This document shows positions 1 through 7,945 of a stretch of DNA of 21,939 nt, piece by piece. A program made the position numbers and the translations under genes. The stretch covers positions 5,190 to 27,128 of the forward strand of contig CYKH01001882.1 in assembly GCA_001460835.1 (NCBI GenBank), given 5' to 3'. The notes under the pieces were generated by a model. It was not told where the DNA came from. It saw only the letters and a list, made by a program, of their open reading frames with translations, and did no database searches. The DNA is from Bodo saltans. Taxonomy: Eukaryota; Euglenozoa; Kinetoplastea; Eubodonida; Bodonidae. Within the stretch, counting starts at the first letter, position 1. The number at the start of each line of letters is the position of its first letter.

Positions 1-2
1 GG

Positions 3-380
3 GAGCGCGCGGAGCGGCGGCGGCGCGCAAACGAGGCGGACGAGGCGAGCCGGCGCTACGACTACGACCCGACGCTGGACGACGACGAGGAGATCGTCGT
101 GTCGATGAAGCACGAGGCGTTCGAGGTGTGGATCGACCCGACGACGTACCAGCTGCTGAGCGCGCACTTCTTCAACTACACGTGGGAGGAGATGATGAAC
201 GACTACGACGACGCGAAGAAGAGCAGCGAGGAGGTGGACGAGCGCATGATGTTCGGGACGGTGGAGCACGGCGTGCGGAAGGTGGTCGGCGAGGACCTCG
301 CGAAGGTCGACCAGCTGGACGAGGTGCTGCGCACGCTGGAAACGGAAGTGCAAGAAATGATAGCAGCCTGCAACAAATAA
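3..380 (+). CDS. Unrecognised acidic protein, C-terminal part (5' end outside window)
   Basis: The frame is open from base 3 to the TAA at 378-380, so only the C-terminal ~125 residues are visible; the ATG at 105 is probably internal. The product is highly charged. It starts with an Arg/Glu-rich stretch and an acidic patch (DDDEE, about 78-95), followed by an aromatic-rich segment (FEVWIDP, FFNYTWEEMM) and a Glu/Leu-rich probably helical C-terminus. I do not recognise a family. Codons up to about base 345 are almost exclusively G- or C-ending, then the last ~12 codons turn A-rich (gaa, caa, ata, gca, aaa). No other gene in the window has such codon use. It sits at the 5' end of a same-strand gene array. 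Coding status is supported by the open frame and the strong third-position bias; function is unknown. Confidence 0.6.
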   Translation, partial: ERAERRRRANEADEASRRYDYDPTLDDDEEIVVSMKHEAFEVWIDPTTYQLLSAHFFNYTWEEMMNDYDDAKKSSEEVDERMMFGTVEHGVRKVVGEDLAKVDQLDEVLRTLETEVQEMIAACNK

Positions 381-906
381 GGCTTCAGCACGATATGTTT
401 TTCTAGAAAGAACCAAGGTTTCAAGAAAACAACAACAACAAAAAAAATACCGTCGACAACAGCAACACAAAAACAAAAATCCCCACAATGTTTTCATGAA
501 TAAAAAAGAGATTTTGAGAGAACGTGTTTTTCTTTTGTTTTGCTTCCTTTTTCCTCACCTCCTTATTGAACTACAGCGCGGTGTTTTTGCCAATGTTGCG
601 ATCGCCATGGCAATGATGGTTTCCACTTTTTTTTCTTTGGTTATCTGAATATATTGCCACGTGACAACGTTATGTGTTTGCCGAGATCCGGCCCTAATGT
701 CGTACACCTTCACCGTTTTTGTTGTTTCTCTTCTGCGGAAAGGTGTGATGACAAGGCCGTGACGAACCCTACCAACTGATGGAGACGTGTGCAAGTTTTG
801 TAGGCGCTCTTCTGCGGCAACGCCCAGGTTTTTTGAGGATTTTATCTCTCTTCTGTTTTTTTTTTTTTTTTTTTTTCGCAACGATAAGAGGACAAGTTTT
901 GCGTTG
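381..906. other. Intergenic region, AT-rich, with trans-splice signals
   Basis: This stretch holds A-runs just after the first gene (about 423-480), consistent with a 3' UTR, and T-rich tracts from about 520 onwards that end in the long T-run at 856-876. Open frames on the minus strand here (for example 555-1049) encode Lys runs templated by the T-tracts and show no protein-like composition, so I do not call genes. Confidence 0.6.
856..888 (+). promoter_or_regulatory. Polypyrimidine tract and probable spliced-leader acceptor
   Basis: An uninterrupted run of 21 T (856-876) is followed by the first AG at 887-888, which lies 18 bases before the ATG at 907. This is the standard arrangement of a kinetoplastid trans-splice acceptor. 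It supports 907 as the start of the phosphodiesterase locus. Confidence 0.7.
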
Positions 907-1180
907 ATGGTAAGCTTTTTGCTTCGCGTAGCACTCGCTACTTTTTTGTTGATGTTCGCTGTGACACCCATGACACTTTGCACCGCCTCCCGTGGCAGTG
1001 CGACGACAGAGTCTGTCATGTACGTGTTTGGTGACATCCACCTCGACACCTTCTACCGTACCTCTATGGCCATCGACGATAACAACACCACGCGCGCCGA
1101 GCGAGCCTACCGGACATTCCAATGATGAGCCTCACAAGATGGGAATAGTGTGATGCTGATTGCAGGAGATTTCTTGCGCC

Positions 1181-1601
1181 AACAACGCCTCCGCTCACCC
1201 TGCACTGCCCCATCTTGTCAGCGGCTTTGTGGAGACCGGTATTATGTCTCTTGAGCAAATGCAAAGCTTCTCGCAATGCGGATTCTACGGCACGAACCCA
1301 ACTGGTACCAATCTGAAAGTACTGGGCGATAAACACGGTAATTTACAGTGTGGAGCAAAAGGGATTTCAAAGCACCGGTGGAGATCCCTGTGGGCAGTTT
1401 GCGTGGATGGAGGAGCAACTGAACGACGCGACGCTGACGAACCACGTGTCATGATCCTTGGCCACATCATCCCCCAAGCAACCAAGTGGAACAGCACGTA
1501 CCTCGACCTGATGAAGAGCTACACCAGCATTATCACGTCGCGTTCGGCCACACGAACATGTTCACCTTCATGGCCGAGTCTGACCACGTCGCTCCACCGC
1601 T
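1181..1601 (+). repeat. Direct repeat copy 1 (421 bp) inside the phosphodiesterase locus
   Basis: Matches 1689-2112 base for base as far as I can read, except that it lacks one TGG triplet (copy 1 reads cgcgttcgg, copy 2 cgcgtggttcgg), which removes the Trp before FGHTN. It runs from the codons for NNASAH to those for HVAPPL. It is joined upstream directly to GDFLR, missing the segment that precedes copy 2. Confidence 0.93.
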
Positions 1602-1688
1602 AAAATGAGTGTCGTGGTGCACCCGAATTACTTCTCGTTGGTCAAGGGAAATGAAGATTGCGTTCCGAATTACAAATTTAACGCAGTG

Positions 1689-2112
1689 AACAACGCCTCC
1701 GCTCACCCTGCACTGCCCCATCTTGTCAGCGGCTTTGTGGAGACCGGTATTATGTCTCTTGAGCAAATGCAAAGCTTCTCGCAATGCGGATTCTACGGCA
1801 CGAACCCAACTGGTACCAATCTGAAAGTACTGGGCGATAAACACGGTAATTTACAGTGTGGAGCAAAAGGGATTTCAAAGCACCGGTGGAGATCCCTGTG
1901 GGCAGTTTGCGTGGATGGAGGAGCAACTGAACGACGCGACGCTGACGAACCACGTGTCATGATCCTTGGCCACATCATCCCCCAAGCAACCAAGTGGAAC
2001 AGCACGTACCTCGACCTGATGAAGAGCTACACCAGCATTATCACGTCGCGTGGTTCGGCCACACGAACATGTTCACCTTCATGGCCGAGTCTGACCACGT
2101 CGCTCCACCGCT
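1689..2112 (+). repeat. Direct repeat copy 2 (424 bp) inside the phosphodiesterase locus
   Basis: Second copy, 508 bp downstream of copy 1 (511 bp at its right end). The 87 bases between the copies (1602-1688) encode the family segment with GNED and PNYKF that normally lies just upstream of the repeat. The duplicated unit was therefore most likely 1602-2112, with the 5' part of the first copy deleted. Confidence 0.93.
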
Positions 2113-2961
2113 GTTTGATGTCCCTGGAATCACACCTCGAAATGGGAACATGCCAGCTTACTTGAAAGTACACTTCGCCGATCAAGGGGCCGGTGGTGGC
2201 GCTGCGCTGAATACGAGTCAATGGACAGTGTCGCAGATCGTGGAGCGATACCTTGACGACTCCAACCCACCGAGCAGTACTGCACTTGGGTGGGTGACCG
2301 GGAGCTCCTTCCCGCAGGACTTTTTGTTCTATCCTCTGACGACCACGCAAGGACTATCAGACTACGCGCAAGAATTACTTCCAAAACCTCATCATTCGAA
2401 TGAATGGCTGCAATTTCAGAGTTTTTACTTTGGCGGAGTGACGATGACGGAGATGACGAATAGAGAGAAGGCGAACGTGCTGTGCAAAGTTATTACCCAC
2501 AAAGCTTCAGACTACGAAGCGTGCAAACAGCAGTACGCGTAACATGCGAGAGAGAAAGAGGGAGGTTTGCACCTCAATGATTTTTTGTTCGTGTGACCAC
2601 TAACCATTTTGTAACCAATTGTTTTCTTGTGCGAAGTTGCTGAAGCTTTTTTTTGTTTGATTGTTTGTTGTTTATCTTTTACATTGTGCCCCAAACGAAA
2701 CGCCGAAAACGAACAACGGCCATTTTCGTCGAAGACTTTTTTTAAAAAACTGCATTACCCTGTATCACAAGGCCATGCCTTTTTAAAAATTCTTAAGAAA
2801 TTTGTGACGTCGCAACCCTTTTTGTTCGTGTGTGTTTTGTTTACGCACGTAAAACCATGTTTTGGCCGCAGAGAAAGAGCAGCGTGCCGCAACAGCGGAG
2901 GAAATACTTTGCTTGAGCTTTTTTTTTTTGTTGTTGTTTTGGGGATGCATACATGAAATTG

Positions 2962-2983
2962 CTCACTCTCACTCTCACTCACT
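2962..2983 (+). repeat. Short CTCACT-type microsatellite
   Basis: CTCACTCTCACTCTCACTCAC-like repeat in the 5' flank of the receptor-like gene. It is pyrimidine-rich and may serve as part of the mRNA processing signal; that role is inference. Confidence 0.6.
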
Positions 2984-3034
2984 TTGCTTTTTCCCCATTC
3001 GTTGATGAAAATTTACATTTCAAACAAATTTAGA

Positions 3035-3078
3035 GTTTTCCACTTTTTTACTTGTTTGTTTGAGAAATATTTTGACAG
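3035..3078 (+). promoter_or_regulatory. Polypyrimidine tract and probable spliced-leader acceptor
   Basis: T-rich stretch at 3035-3061 followed by AG at 3063-3064 and a second AG at 3077-3078, just ahead of the ATG at 3084. The short spacing supports 3084 rather than an upstream non-ATG start. Confidence 0.6.
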
Positions 3079-3083
3079 CAGTG

Positions 3084-4520
3084 ATGTCGACCAACGTGCT
3101 TCCGTACACCACTGCCACTCAGCACATGTCACTAGGTTGCATTGTTTCCAGTGCGCTTTCCTCAATCGTATTGCTTGATGTGCTCTTCACATTCATTGCG
3201 TTTCGAAACCGGTTAGACTGCTGTTTCAATCGGTTTATCCTCATTTTTTGCGCGTTGCAACTTTTGCAATGCTTGCAGAAGTTGACTTTTTCCGGCATGA
3301 CCATCGTGAATACTGGTTTGCCATTTGTCGCGTGTGACATTAATGCATCGCTGGATCAGTTTTTGGATTTTACGTCCATTTGTTTTCTGATCGCGTTCTT
3401 CATCGGGATGAGCAACCCTCGGCGGTTCTGGGACAATCGGACGTGGAGTCGGCTTGTGTACTTTATTGCGCCGTTTCTCGGACTCTTTTCGTTGGCGATG
3501 TTATGGATACTTCTTGCTGATCGTGTTCGTGGAGTGACTTACAACGATGCTCCGTTTTTCAAGCAAGACTTGGCTTGGTGCTGGATTCCGAATACTCGTG
3601 ATGCAGATCTTGAAGTCGTCAAGAGTGTCGATGCGTTGCGTACCGTTCAAATGTTGTTTGGCTACGCACCAACCCTACTTGTCATCGCAGCTGCCACGTA
3701 CTCGTATTTTGCGCAACGATGCAGGACTGGTGAAACGTGGCTAGGGAAGGGCATTGTGTTGCGTCGATTCCTAGGCGTGTCTGTTGCTCCGATTTTGATT
3801 TACGTGCTGGGCTTGCCGATTCGAATTTCGTTTGCAGCGAATGCGAACACCATTGCGATCGTCATCTCCACCGTATATCCACTTACTGGGGCGATTATCG
3901 GCATTGTGTTTTTATGGACAGAGGATGGTTTGACTTGGGTGCCGCGACTCGTGTGGCGACGGCTGTTTTGCACAGACGATAGGATACCCAATGAGCAGCA
4001 GTCCGAAGGAGCCGATGATGATGTTGTTGCGGTGCGCTACGATGGCATTGCTGCAACCGCAGTTCAATTGTTATCTCGCAACAGCAGCGGCTTCAGCAAC
4101 AATGGTCTCGCCGCGGACGAACATTTGTCGGCGACGTATTCAGAAAGCGGCGGCTATGGTGGAAGTGAGTTTCTCATTGGGCGCGAAAGCGAGGGACTAC
4201 ATCCACAACAACATCGATCATCGACGCCTCAACGCTCATCCGCCAGGCAGTCCGGATTGCACATGACCCAAGTTCAAGATTCGTGGCTCCACTCTGAGGA
4301 AGCAGTTCCTACCTCTTTTACAGCAACGCTGCGGGCAATGATGTGCGATGCAGCCGTTGGTCAGCATGTCATATCGTCTCGAACTGGACTGCATTATTAC
4401 GACGCGAGGTACGGCAGAGTGACAAACGATGACGAGACCTGCTCTGTGGACAGTGAGCATTTCGACAACGGTCGGCGCCTGCACCAAGCCAGCAGCAGTA
4501 TGACGGTTCTTGCAGAGTGA
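3084..4520 (+). CDS. Seven-transmembrane receptor-like protein (cAMP-receptor-like GPCR type)
   Basis: 478 residues from the ATG at 3084. Seven hydrophobic helices are visible at about residues 15-40, 50-69, 88-109, 123-146, 184-210, 227-250 and 254-278. Cys84 lies just before helix 3 and Cys166 (in the WCWIP motif) in the loop between helices 4 and 5, matching the disulfide pair and the WCWI signature of Dictyostelium cAMP-receptor-like (class E) GPCRs. The ~180-residue C-terminal tail is hydrophilic and rich in Ser, Gln and His, as expected for a phosphorylated cytoplasmic tail. No signal peptide is seen, and the N-terminus is short. The predicted site is the plasma or flagellar membrane. 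Topology is clear from the sequence; ligand and G-protein coupling are unknown. It could also be an orphan seven-helix protein outside the true GPCR superfamily. Confidence 0.75.
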   Translation: MSTNVLPYTTATQHMSLGCIVSSALSSIVLLDVLFTFIAFRNRLDCCFNRFILIFCALQLLQCLQKLTFSGMTIVNTGLPFVACDINASLDQFLDFTSICFLIAFFIGMSNPRRFWDNRTWSRLVYFIAPFLGLFSLAMLWILLADRVRGVTYNDAPFFKQDLAWCWIPNTRDADLEVVKSVDALRTVQMLFGYAPTLLVIAAATYSYFAQRCRTGETWLGKGIVLRRFLGVSVAPILIYVLGLPIRISFAANANTIAIVISTVYPLTGAIIGIVFLWTEDGLTWVPRLVWRRLFCTDDRIPNEQQSEGADDDVVAVRYDGIAATAVQLLSRNSSGFSNNGLAADEHLSATYSESGGYGGSEFLIGRESEGLHPQQHRSSTPQRSSARQSGLHMTQVQDSWLHSEEAVPTSFTATLRAMMCDAAVGQHVISSRTGLHYYDARYGRVTNDDETCSVDSEHFDNGRRLHQASSSMTVLAE

Positions 4521-4939
4521 GGGATTTTCTGATGTTGCTCGGTGAGCAACAAGAAGAAAAAAATGCAAAAACAAAGAAAAATGATGTGATGAATGGTTTA
4601 CTTGTATCCGCAAAAGAAAGTTTGTACCCGCTGGAGGAGATAAATGGTGTATTTGTTCCCTAATGAGAAAATCAAATCAAAAAAAAACAATCTGTGAGTC
4701 CTACACTCCCCTCAAATAACAACACTTCATGTCGCACTGGTGAAACAATCAACACAACGGAACATGTGTTTGCATGTTTTTTTGTCATGCCTTGCTTTTT
4801 TTGTGTGTGCCCTCCAATTGAAGAGAAATTGTTGCACCCTTTTTCTTATTCGCGCTTTGTTTGTTTGTAATGGCCCTTGTTGTCTCTCCCTGATTTGATA
4901 AATTCAACTTGAGAAGAGGAGATCTTACCCAACCAAGCT
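4521..4939. other. Intergenic region with trans-splice signals
   Basis: A-rich 3' flank of the receptor gene (about 4553-4580, 4666-4690), then T-rich tracts (4775-4803). A CT-rich block at 4878-4895 is followed by AG at 4912-4913, the likely spliced-leader acceptor for the nuclease gene at 4940. No gene seen. Confidence 0.55.
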
Positions 4940-5641
4940 ATGAAGAAAATCAGCCACCCTAGCGGAAAACTGATCACCTTCAACAGTCAATGGCATCAGT
5001 ACTCCATGGACGGATGCGGCACCCTTAAGTCCGTCTCCAAAGTGCTCGATAAACACTTCCCTTTCGACGAAGCACGCGTTTCTTCGATCGTGAGTGGAAA
5101 AACAGGTCAAACCCCGGCCGAGGTGACTGCTGGATGGAAACGGCAAGCGGTTCTCGGCAAGAACATCCACGCGTACATTGAGGCAAAGCTACGAAACGAG
5201 CCACCACCGGTTGTCCCCGCCGCATCACCGATGTTAGGCCTTGCTGGCACTATCGATTTCCTTGGAAGAAACAAGCGCACGGGTGCGATTTTAGTGGGCG
5301 ATTGGAAAACAAGTGGCTCTGTGACATCCTCGTTCCGCTTCGGTTCTTTTGAGACCCCTGCCATTGGCATGCTTTCCCACTTGCCGAATGCAAAATTGTA
5401 TCGGTACGCGATGCAGATTATGATTTACGGCTTCATGCTGCGACTCGAGGGGTACGATTCCATGTTTGGTCCTGAGCTGCTCACGAAACCGATTGAGTAC
5501 GGCATTATTCAAATGTCCAAGACAGAAACCGGCGATGTCGACTTGGAATTCAAAAAGGTGTGTGATAGTACCATTTTGCCGCTAGAGGGGGAGATGGGCG
5601 TCGATGAGCTTCTGCGCGCTGTGATCAGGGGAGGCATGTAA
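4940..5641 (+). CDS. RecB/MGME1-like PD-(D/E)XK nuclease
   Basis: 233 residues, complete. The PD-(D/E)XK core is readable: a helix with His77 and Glu81 (GKNIHAYIEA), Asp106 in GTIDF, the Asp121-Trp-Lys123 dyad in GDWKTS, and the RecB-type Gln159-x3-Tyr163 motif (QIMIY). This order, and DWKTS in particular, is that of MGME1, the mitochondrial single-strand DNA exonuclease, and of related small nucleases of large DNA viruses and phages. The protein probably degrades or trims single-stranded DNA; the substrate is inferred from the family. The N-terminus (MKKISHPSGK) is not an obvious mitochondrial presequence, so location is open. The N-terminal SVSKVLDKHFPFDEARV segment is typical of the small stand-alone members. 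The start is the first ATG after the probable acceptor at 4912. The fold is well supported; orthology to MGME1 is less certain. Confidence 0.8.
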   Translation: MKKISHPSGKLITFNSQWHQYSMDGCGTLKSVSKVLDKHFPFDEARVSSIVSGKTGQTPAEVTAGWKRQAVLGKNIHAYIEAKLRNEPPPVVPAASPMLGLAGTIDFLGRNKRTGAILVGDWKTSGSVTSSFRFGSFETPAIGMLSHLPNAKLYRYAMQIMIYGFMLRLEGYDSMFGPELLTKPIEYGIIQMSKTETGDVDLEFKKVCDSTILPLEGEMGVDELLRAVIRGGM

Positions 5642-6039
5642 AAGAATCATGTGTGTCGTCGTCGGGTGTTGTTGGGGATATCTCGCTCAATAATCGCGCA
5701 AAGGGCCTTTTCTTTTTGTTCCAATAGTTGGTCTGCGTGCAGAGAGCATGCATTGGCAACAAAGAAAAACCTGGGAAGGCCGCAAGAGAGCTTTGAGTGT
5801 AGCGGATGTGGAAGCAAACCAGAAACGAGGCTCATAGAAAAGAAGCGGCACTACCCACGCTCAACGCATTTTCTCTGCTAGCGACTTCTCATCAAAAAAA
5901 CAAACAAAAAAACAACCTGTGCGCAATACACTTGCGAAATTTTCTTCGAAGTATCCCTTTCTGTTTGTCCCCTAAATTACAACAAACATCATTTTTTTGT
6001 AAAGATTCATTTCCTCTATCAAAAGAAACACTTCGATTG
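5642..6039. other. Intergenic region
   Basis: 398 bases between the nuclease and the protease. A 76-codon frame at 5651-5881 has no recognisable features. A T-run at 5992-5998 with AG at 6003-6004, then a second pyrimidine tract at 6006-6020 with AG at 6024-6025, are the probable trans-splice signals for the gene at 6040. Confidence 0.55.
6006..6025 (+). promoter_or_regulatory. Pyrimidine tract and probable spliced-leader acceptor
   Basis: TTCATTTCCTCTATC followed by AG at 6024-6025, 15 bases before the ATG at 6040. It argues that translation starts at 6040 although the frame is open upstream to about 5806. Confidence 0.5.
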
Positions 6040-7797
6040 ATGGGAGGCTCATCCTCAAAAGATGATTCCCTGGGTGACGACGCCGGCGGTGACGATGCCT
6101 CTCCCACCCGCAACTTCGGCAATTTTGAAGCTGCGGCCAACGGAGCGAACAGTACTACGTCGAACAACGGCCTATTGCTCGCATCGCCATCTCTAGCCGC
6201 CCAGCGGAAGTATGAAGACGAAATCACGAAGAACGTTGGTTTGGAGAACTTTGGCAACACTTGCTACTGCAACTCCGTCATTCAATTACTCTACTCCTGC
6301 ACTGCACTGCGCCATCGTGCGCTGATTCTTCACGAACAATTTGTGGCGGCGATTGCTGCCGCTGGAGGTGGACCGCCACCAAAGAATAGGAGCAGAGGCT
6401 TCCACGGCGGCGTAAACCTGAGACACGAGAAGGCTAAGACACTTAACCAAAGCTACGACGTGTTCAGTTTTCTTTTCTTTTTCTTTGAAAGACGGAGACA
6501 CACGTCGGCCAACACAGCAACACCACCCACGTCGCCTGGTGTTCTTAGTAGCAGCGCAACGACGCCAGGAACAGTCGGTAGTGGACCACTGCTCTCGGCA
6601 GCCACCGCCACGTCGACGCCGATGCAAAACGTCATACCAGTGCCAGCCGTTGTCGCGTCGCCAAATGATTTTGTCCAACGCGTAAAGAAAGAGAACATCG
6701 TGTTTCGCAATGCGCAGCAGCAAGATCGCGTGCTCAAGCGGTACAAGCAGCAGTTAACAAACTAGCTTTTGCTCTTTCGAGAAGAAGTCGGACCTCCCGC
6801 CAACGGTGGAGGCGGTGGCCCAGGAGCGTCAATGTCAAGCGTTTCCAGCGACAAGAACAACAACTCTCTCTCGTCTTCGTCAGTTGCCGTCGGTGGGGGT
6901 GATAGGAACAATTGCGCCAGCAGTCGCACCACTACACCCATTCAGGATATCTTCGAAGGATCTTTTGCTTCGGAGACGAGTTGCATGGAGTGCGAAACGA
7001 ACACCGTCCGCTTCGAACGATTTTTTGATCTCAGCCTAGAGATTGAACAAAATTCGTCGCTAAGTCGATGCATTCTGAACTTCAGCTCACCTGAGTTTCT
7101 TATTGGAGCTGAGAAATTCCGCTGCGACGCGTGCTGTGCATCATCGCCGGCCCGTCGCTGCGTCCGTGTGCATCAAGCTCCCGCGAGAGCGATGCTGATT
7201 CACCTGAAACGTTTCAAATTTCAAGAAGAGAGACAAGTGTTCAAGAAACTCTCGTGGCGTGTGACCCTACCAAACGAGCTTACGGTCCACCATAGCTGCA
7301 CCAACGGTGGGCATGAGCACATGGGGGGCTGCTCTAGCGTGCACAACAACAACAACAGTAGTAGCAGCTCAGCGCAAGAAAAATCGCGTTCTGGTGAGGG
7401 TCACACCAACAGCAGCAACACGACACGAAGTAGTGTATTTCGCCTGAAAGGCTTTGTGGTGCACCAAGGAAGTGGTCCAAATCTTGGTCACTACATTTGT
7501 TGCGTGCGCGCGTTTACACCATCAGGCGAACCAACCGATCGATGGAAGAGATTCGATGACCCAACCGATCGATGGAAGAGATTCGATGACGACCTTGTGC
7601 ATGATTTATCTGAAAAAGAAGTGCAACAATACTTTGGCCTTGCAACAGGTGGTGCTGCAGCAAACAGCGGAGGGGCAGGTGACACAAGCGCGAGGAGAGA
7701 AGCTGTGCCGACACCACCACCGCCACCCGCGCTTAGTGCTTCGGATAGCCTTGTGAGCTCGTCCACGGCGTACATCTTGCTGTACGAACGAATGTGA
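6040..7797 (+). pseudogene. Ubiquitin-specific protease, USP12/USP46 type, with in-frame TAG
   Basis: Deubiquitinase of the USP (peptidase C19) family. The ATG at 6040 starts MGGSSSK, a possible N-myristoylation signal. Cys box GLENFGNTCYCNS (catalytic Cys75), QQQD at about codon 226, zinc-type pairs CMEC and CDACC, HLKRFK, His box with GPNLGHY (His484 counting every codon), the W..FDDD segment and a terminal YILLYE follow in USP12/46 order. The frame is uninterrupted except for TAG at 6763-6765 (codon 242), which splits it between Cys and His boxes; the phase is the same on both sides. The [AS]HEF that should follow QQQD is absent. A 30 bp in-frame duplication doubles the catalytic-Asp segment, and poly-Ser/Asn inserts are present. 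Product is either a readthrough-dependent enzyme, a pseudogene, or an artefact of a base error. Family assignment is strong; functionality is uncertain. Confidence 0.8.
7531..7590 (+). repeat. Exact 30 bp tandem duplication in the USP gene
   Basis: 7531-7560 and 7561-7590 are identical and in frame, so PTDRWKRFDD occurs twice in a row. The duplicated element is the strand carrying the W..FDD motif that follows the His box in USPs. Confidence 0.97.
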
Positions 7798-7901
7798 AAA
7801 AAAAAAATGATGACTGCAGAAAGGAGAATCTCATTTCGAACCGAAATTTGTTCTTGATTAAACGTGATGATAATTCGTGGGCGAGATTGTACAACATGTG
7901 C

Positions 7902-7924
7902 TTTTCTTTTGGTTTTGGTTGAAG
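7902..7924 (+). promoter_or_regulatory. T-rich tract and probable spliced-leader acceptor
   Basis: CTTTTCTTTTGGTTTTGGTTG followed by AG at 7923-7924, 21 bases before the ATG at 7946. It favours 7946 over the upstream in-frame GTG at 7877. Confidence 0.6.
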
Positions 7925-7945
7925 CAAAGCAAAGTGAGAATAAAG

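Larger units (their letters stand above)
907..2542 (+). pseudogene. Acid sphingomyelinase-like phosphodiesterase, disrupted
   Basis: Secreted or lysosomal metallophosphoesterase related to acid sphingomyelinase-like phosphodiesterases (family knowledge). The ATG at 907 opens a signal peptide (hydrophobic LLRVALATFLLMFAV). Metal-site motifs appear in order but in different frames: DIHLD (1033), GDFLR (1165), GNED (1647), GHII (about 1963) and GHTN (2057). In the copy-2 reading, typical family segments (DPCGQFAWMEEQL, WNSTY) lie between. The C-terminal part 1994-2542 is intact to a TAA. Breaks: TGA at 1123, a shift near 1146, an apparent deletion at about 1180 between GDFLR and NNASAH, shifts near 1328, 1446 and 1521, a duplication junction at 1601/1602, and the same three shifts again in copy 2. 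GNED and GHTN also differ from the usual GN[HN]D and GHTH ligands. No uninterrupted product is possible from this sequence. Decayed gene versus poor local sequence cannot be separated here. Confidence 0.8.
2543..3083. other. Intergenic region with T-rich tracts
   Basis: No gene is supported. It contains several T-rich runs (about 2648-2675, 2738-2745, 2919-2940) and ends in the tract before the receptor gene. The 109-residue frame at 2627-2956 is Phe/Cys-rich, templated by T-runs, and looks like untranslated sequence. Confidence 0.55.

Noticed and set aside
856-876. T-run as a bacterial-type terminator
   Set aside because: There is no stem-loop before it, and the surrounding architecture is eukaryotic; a polypyrimidine tract for trans-splicing fits better.
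555-1122. Overlapping minus-strand frames with Lys runs
   Set aside because: The Lys runs are the complement of the 21-T splice tract, and the frames overlap the signal-peptide region of the phosphodiesterase.
1181-2112. Repeats as a CRISPR array or transposon ends
   Set aside because: There are only two copies, both coding for part of the same enzyme, with no inverted ends, target-site duplications or spacers.
2627-2956. 109-codon + strand frame between genes
   Set aside because: Phe/Cys/Val composition is dictated by T-rich untranslated sequence; no ATG context or domain supports it.
5651-5881. 76-codon + strand frame upstream of the USP gene
   Set aside because: No recognisable features, and it falls in the expected 3' UTR/5' UTR zone between two processed mRNAs.
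6412-6491. Possible cis-spliced intron in the USP gene: GTAAAC donor, CTTAAC branch-like motif, long pyrimidine tract, AG at 6490-6491
   Set aside because: Removing 80 bases shifts the frame and leads to a stop within ~20 codons, the next AG (86 bases) has the same problem, and the retained codons (YDVFSF followed by ERRR) align plausibly with USP12/46. Kinetoplastid introns are very rare. The Phe-rich segment and tract could still be a cryptic trans-splice site.
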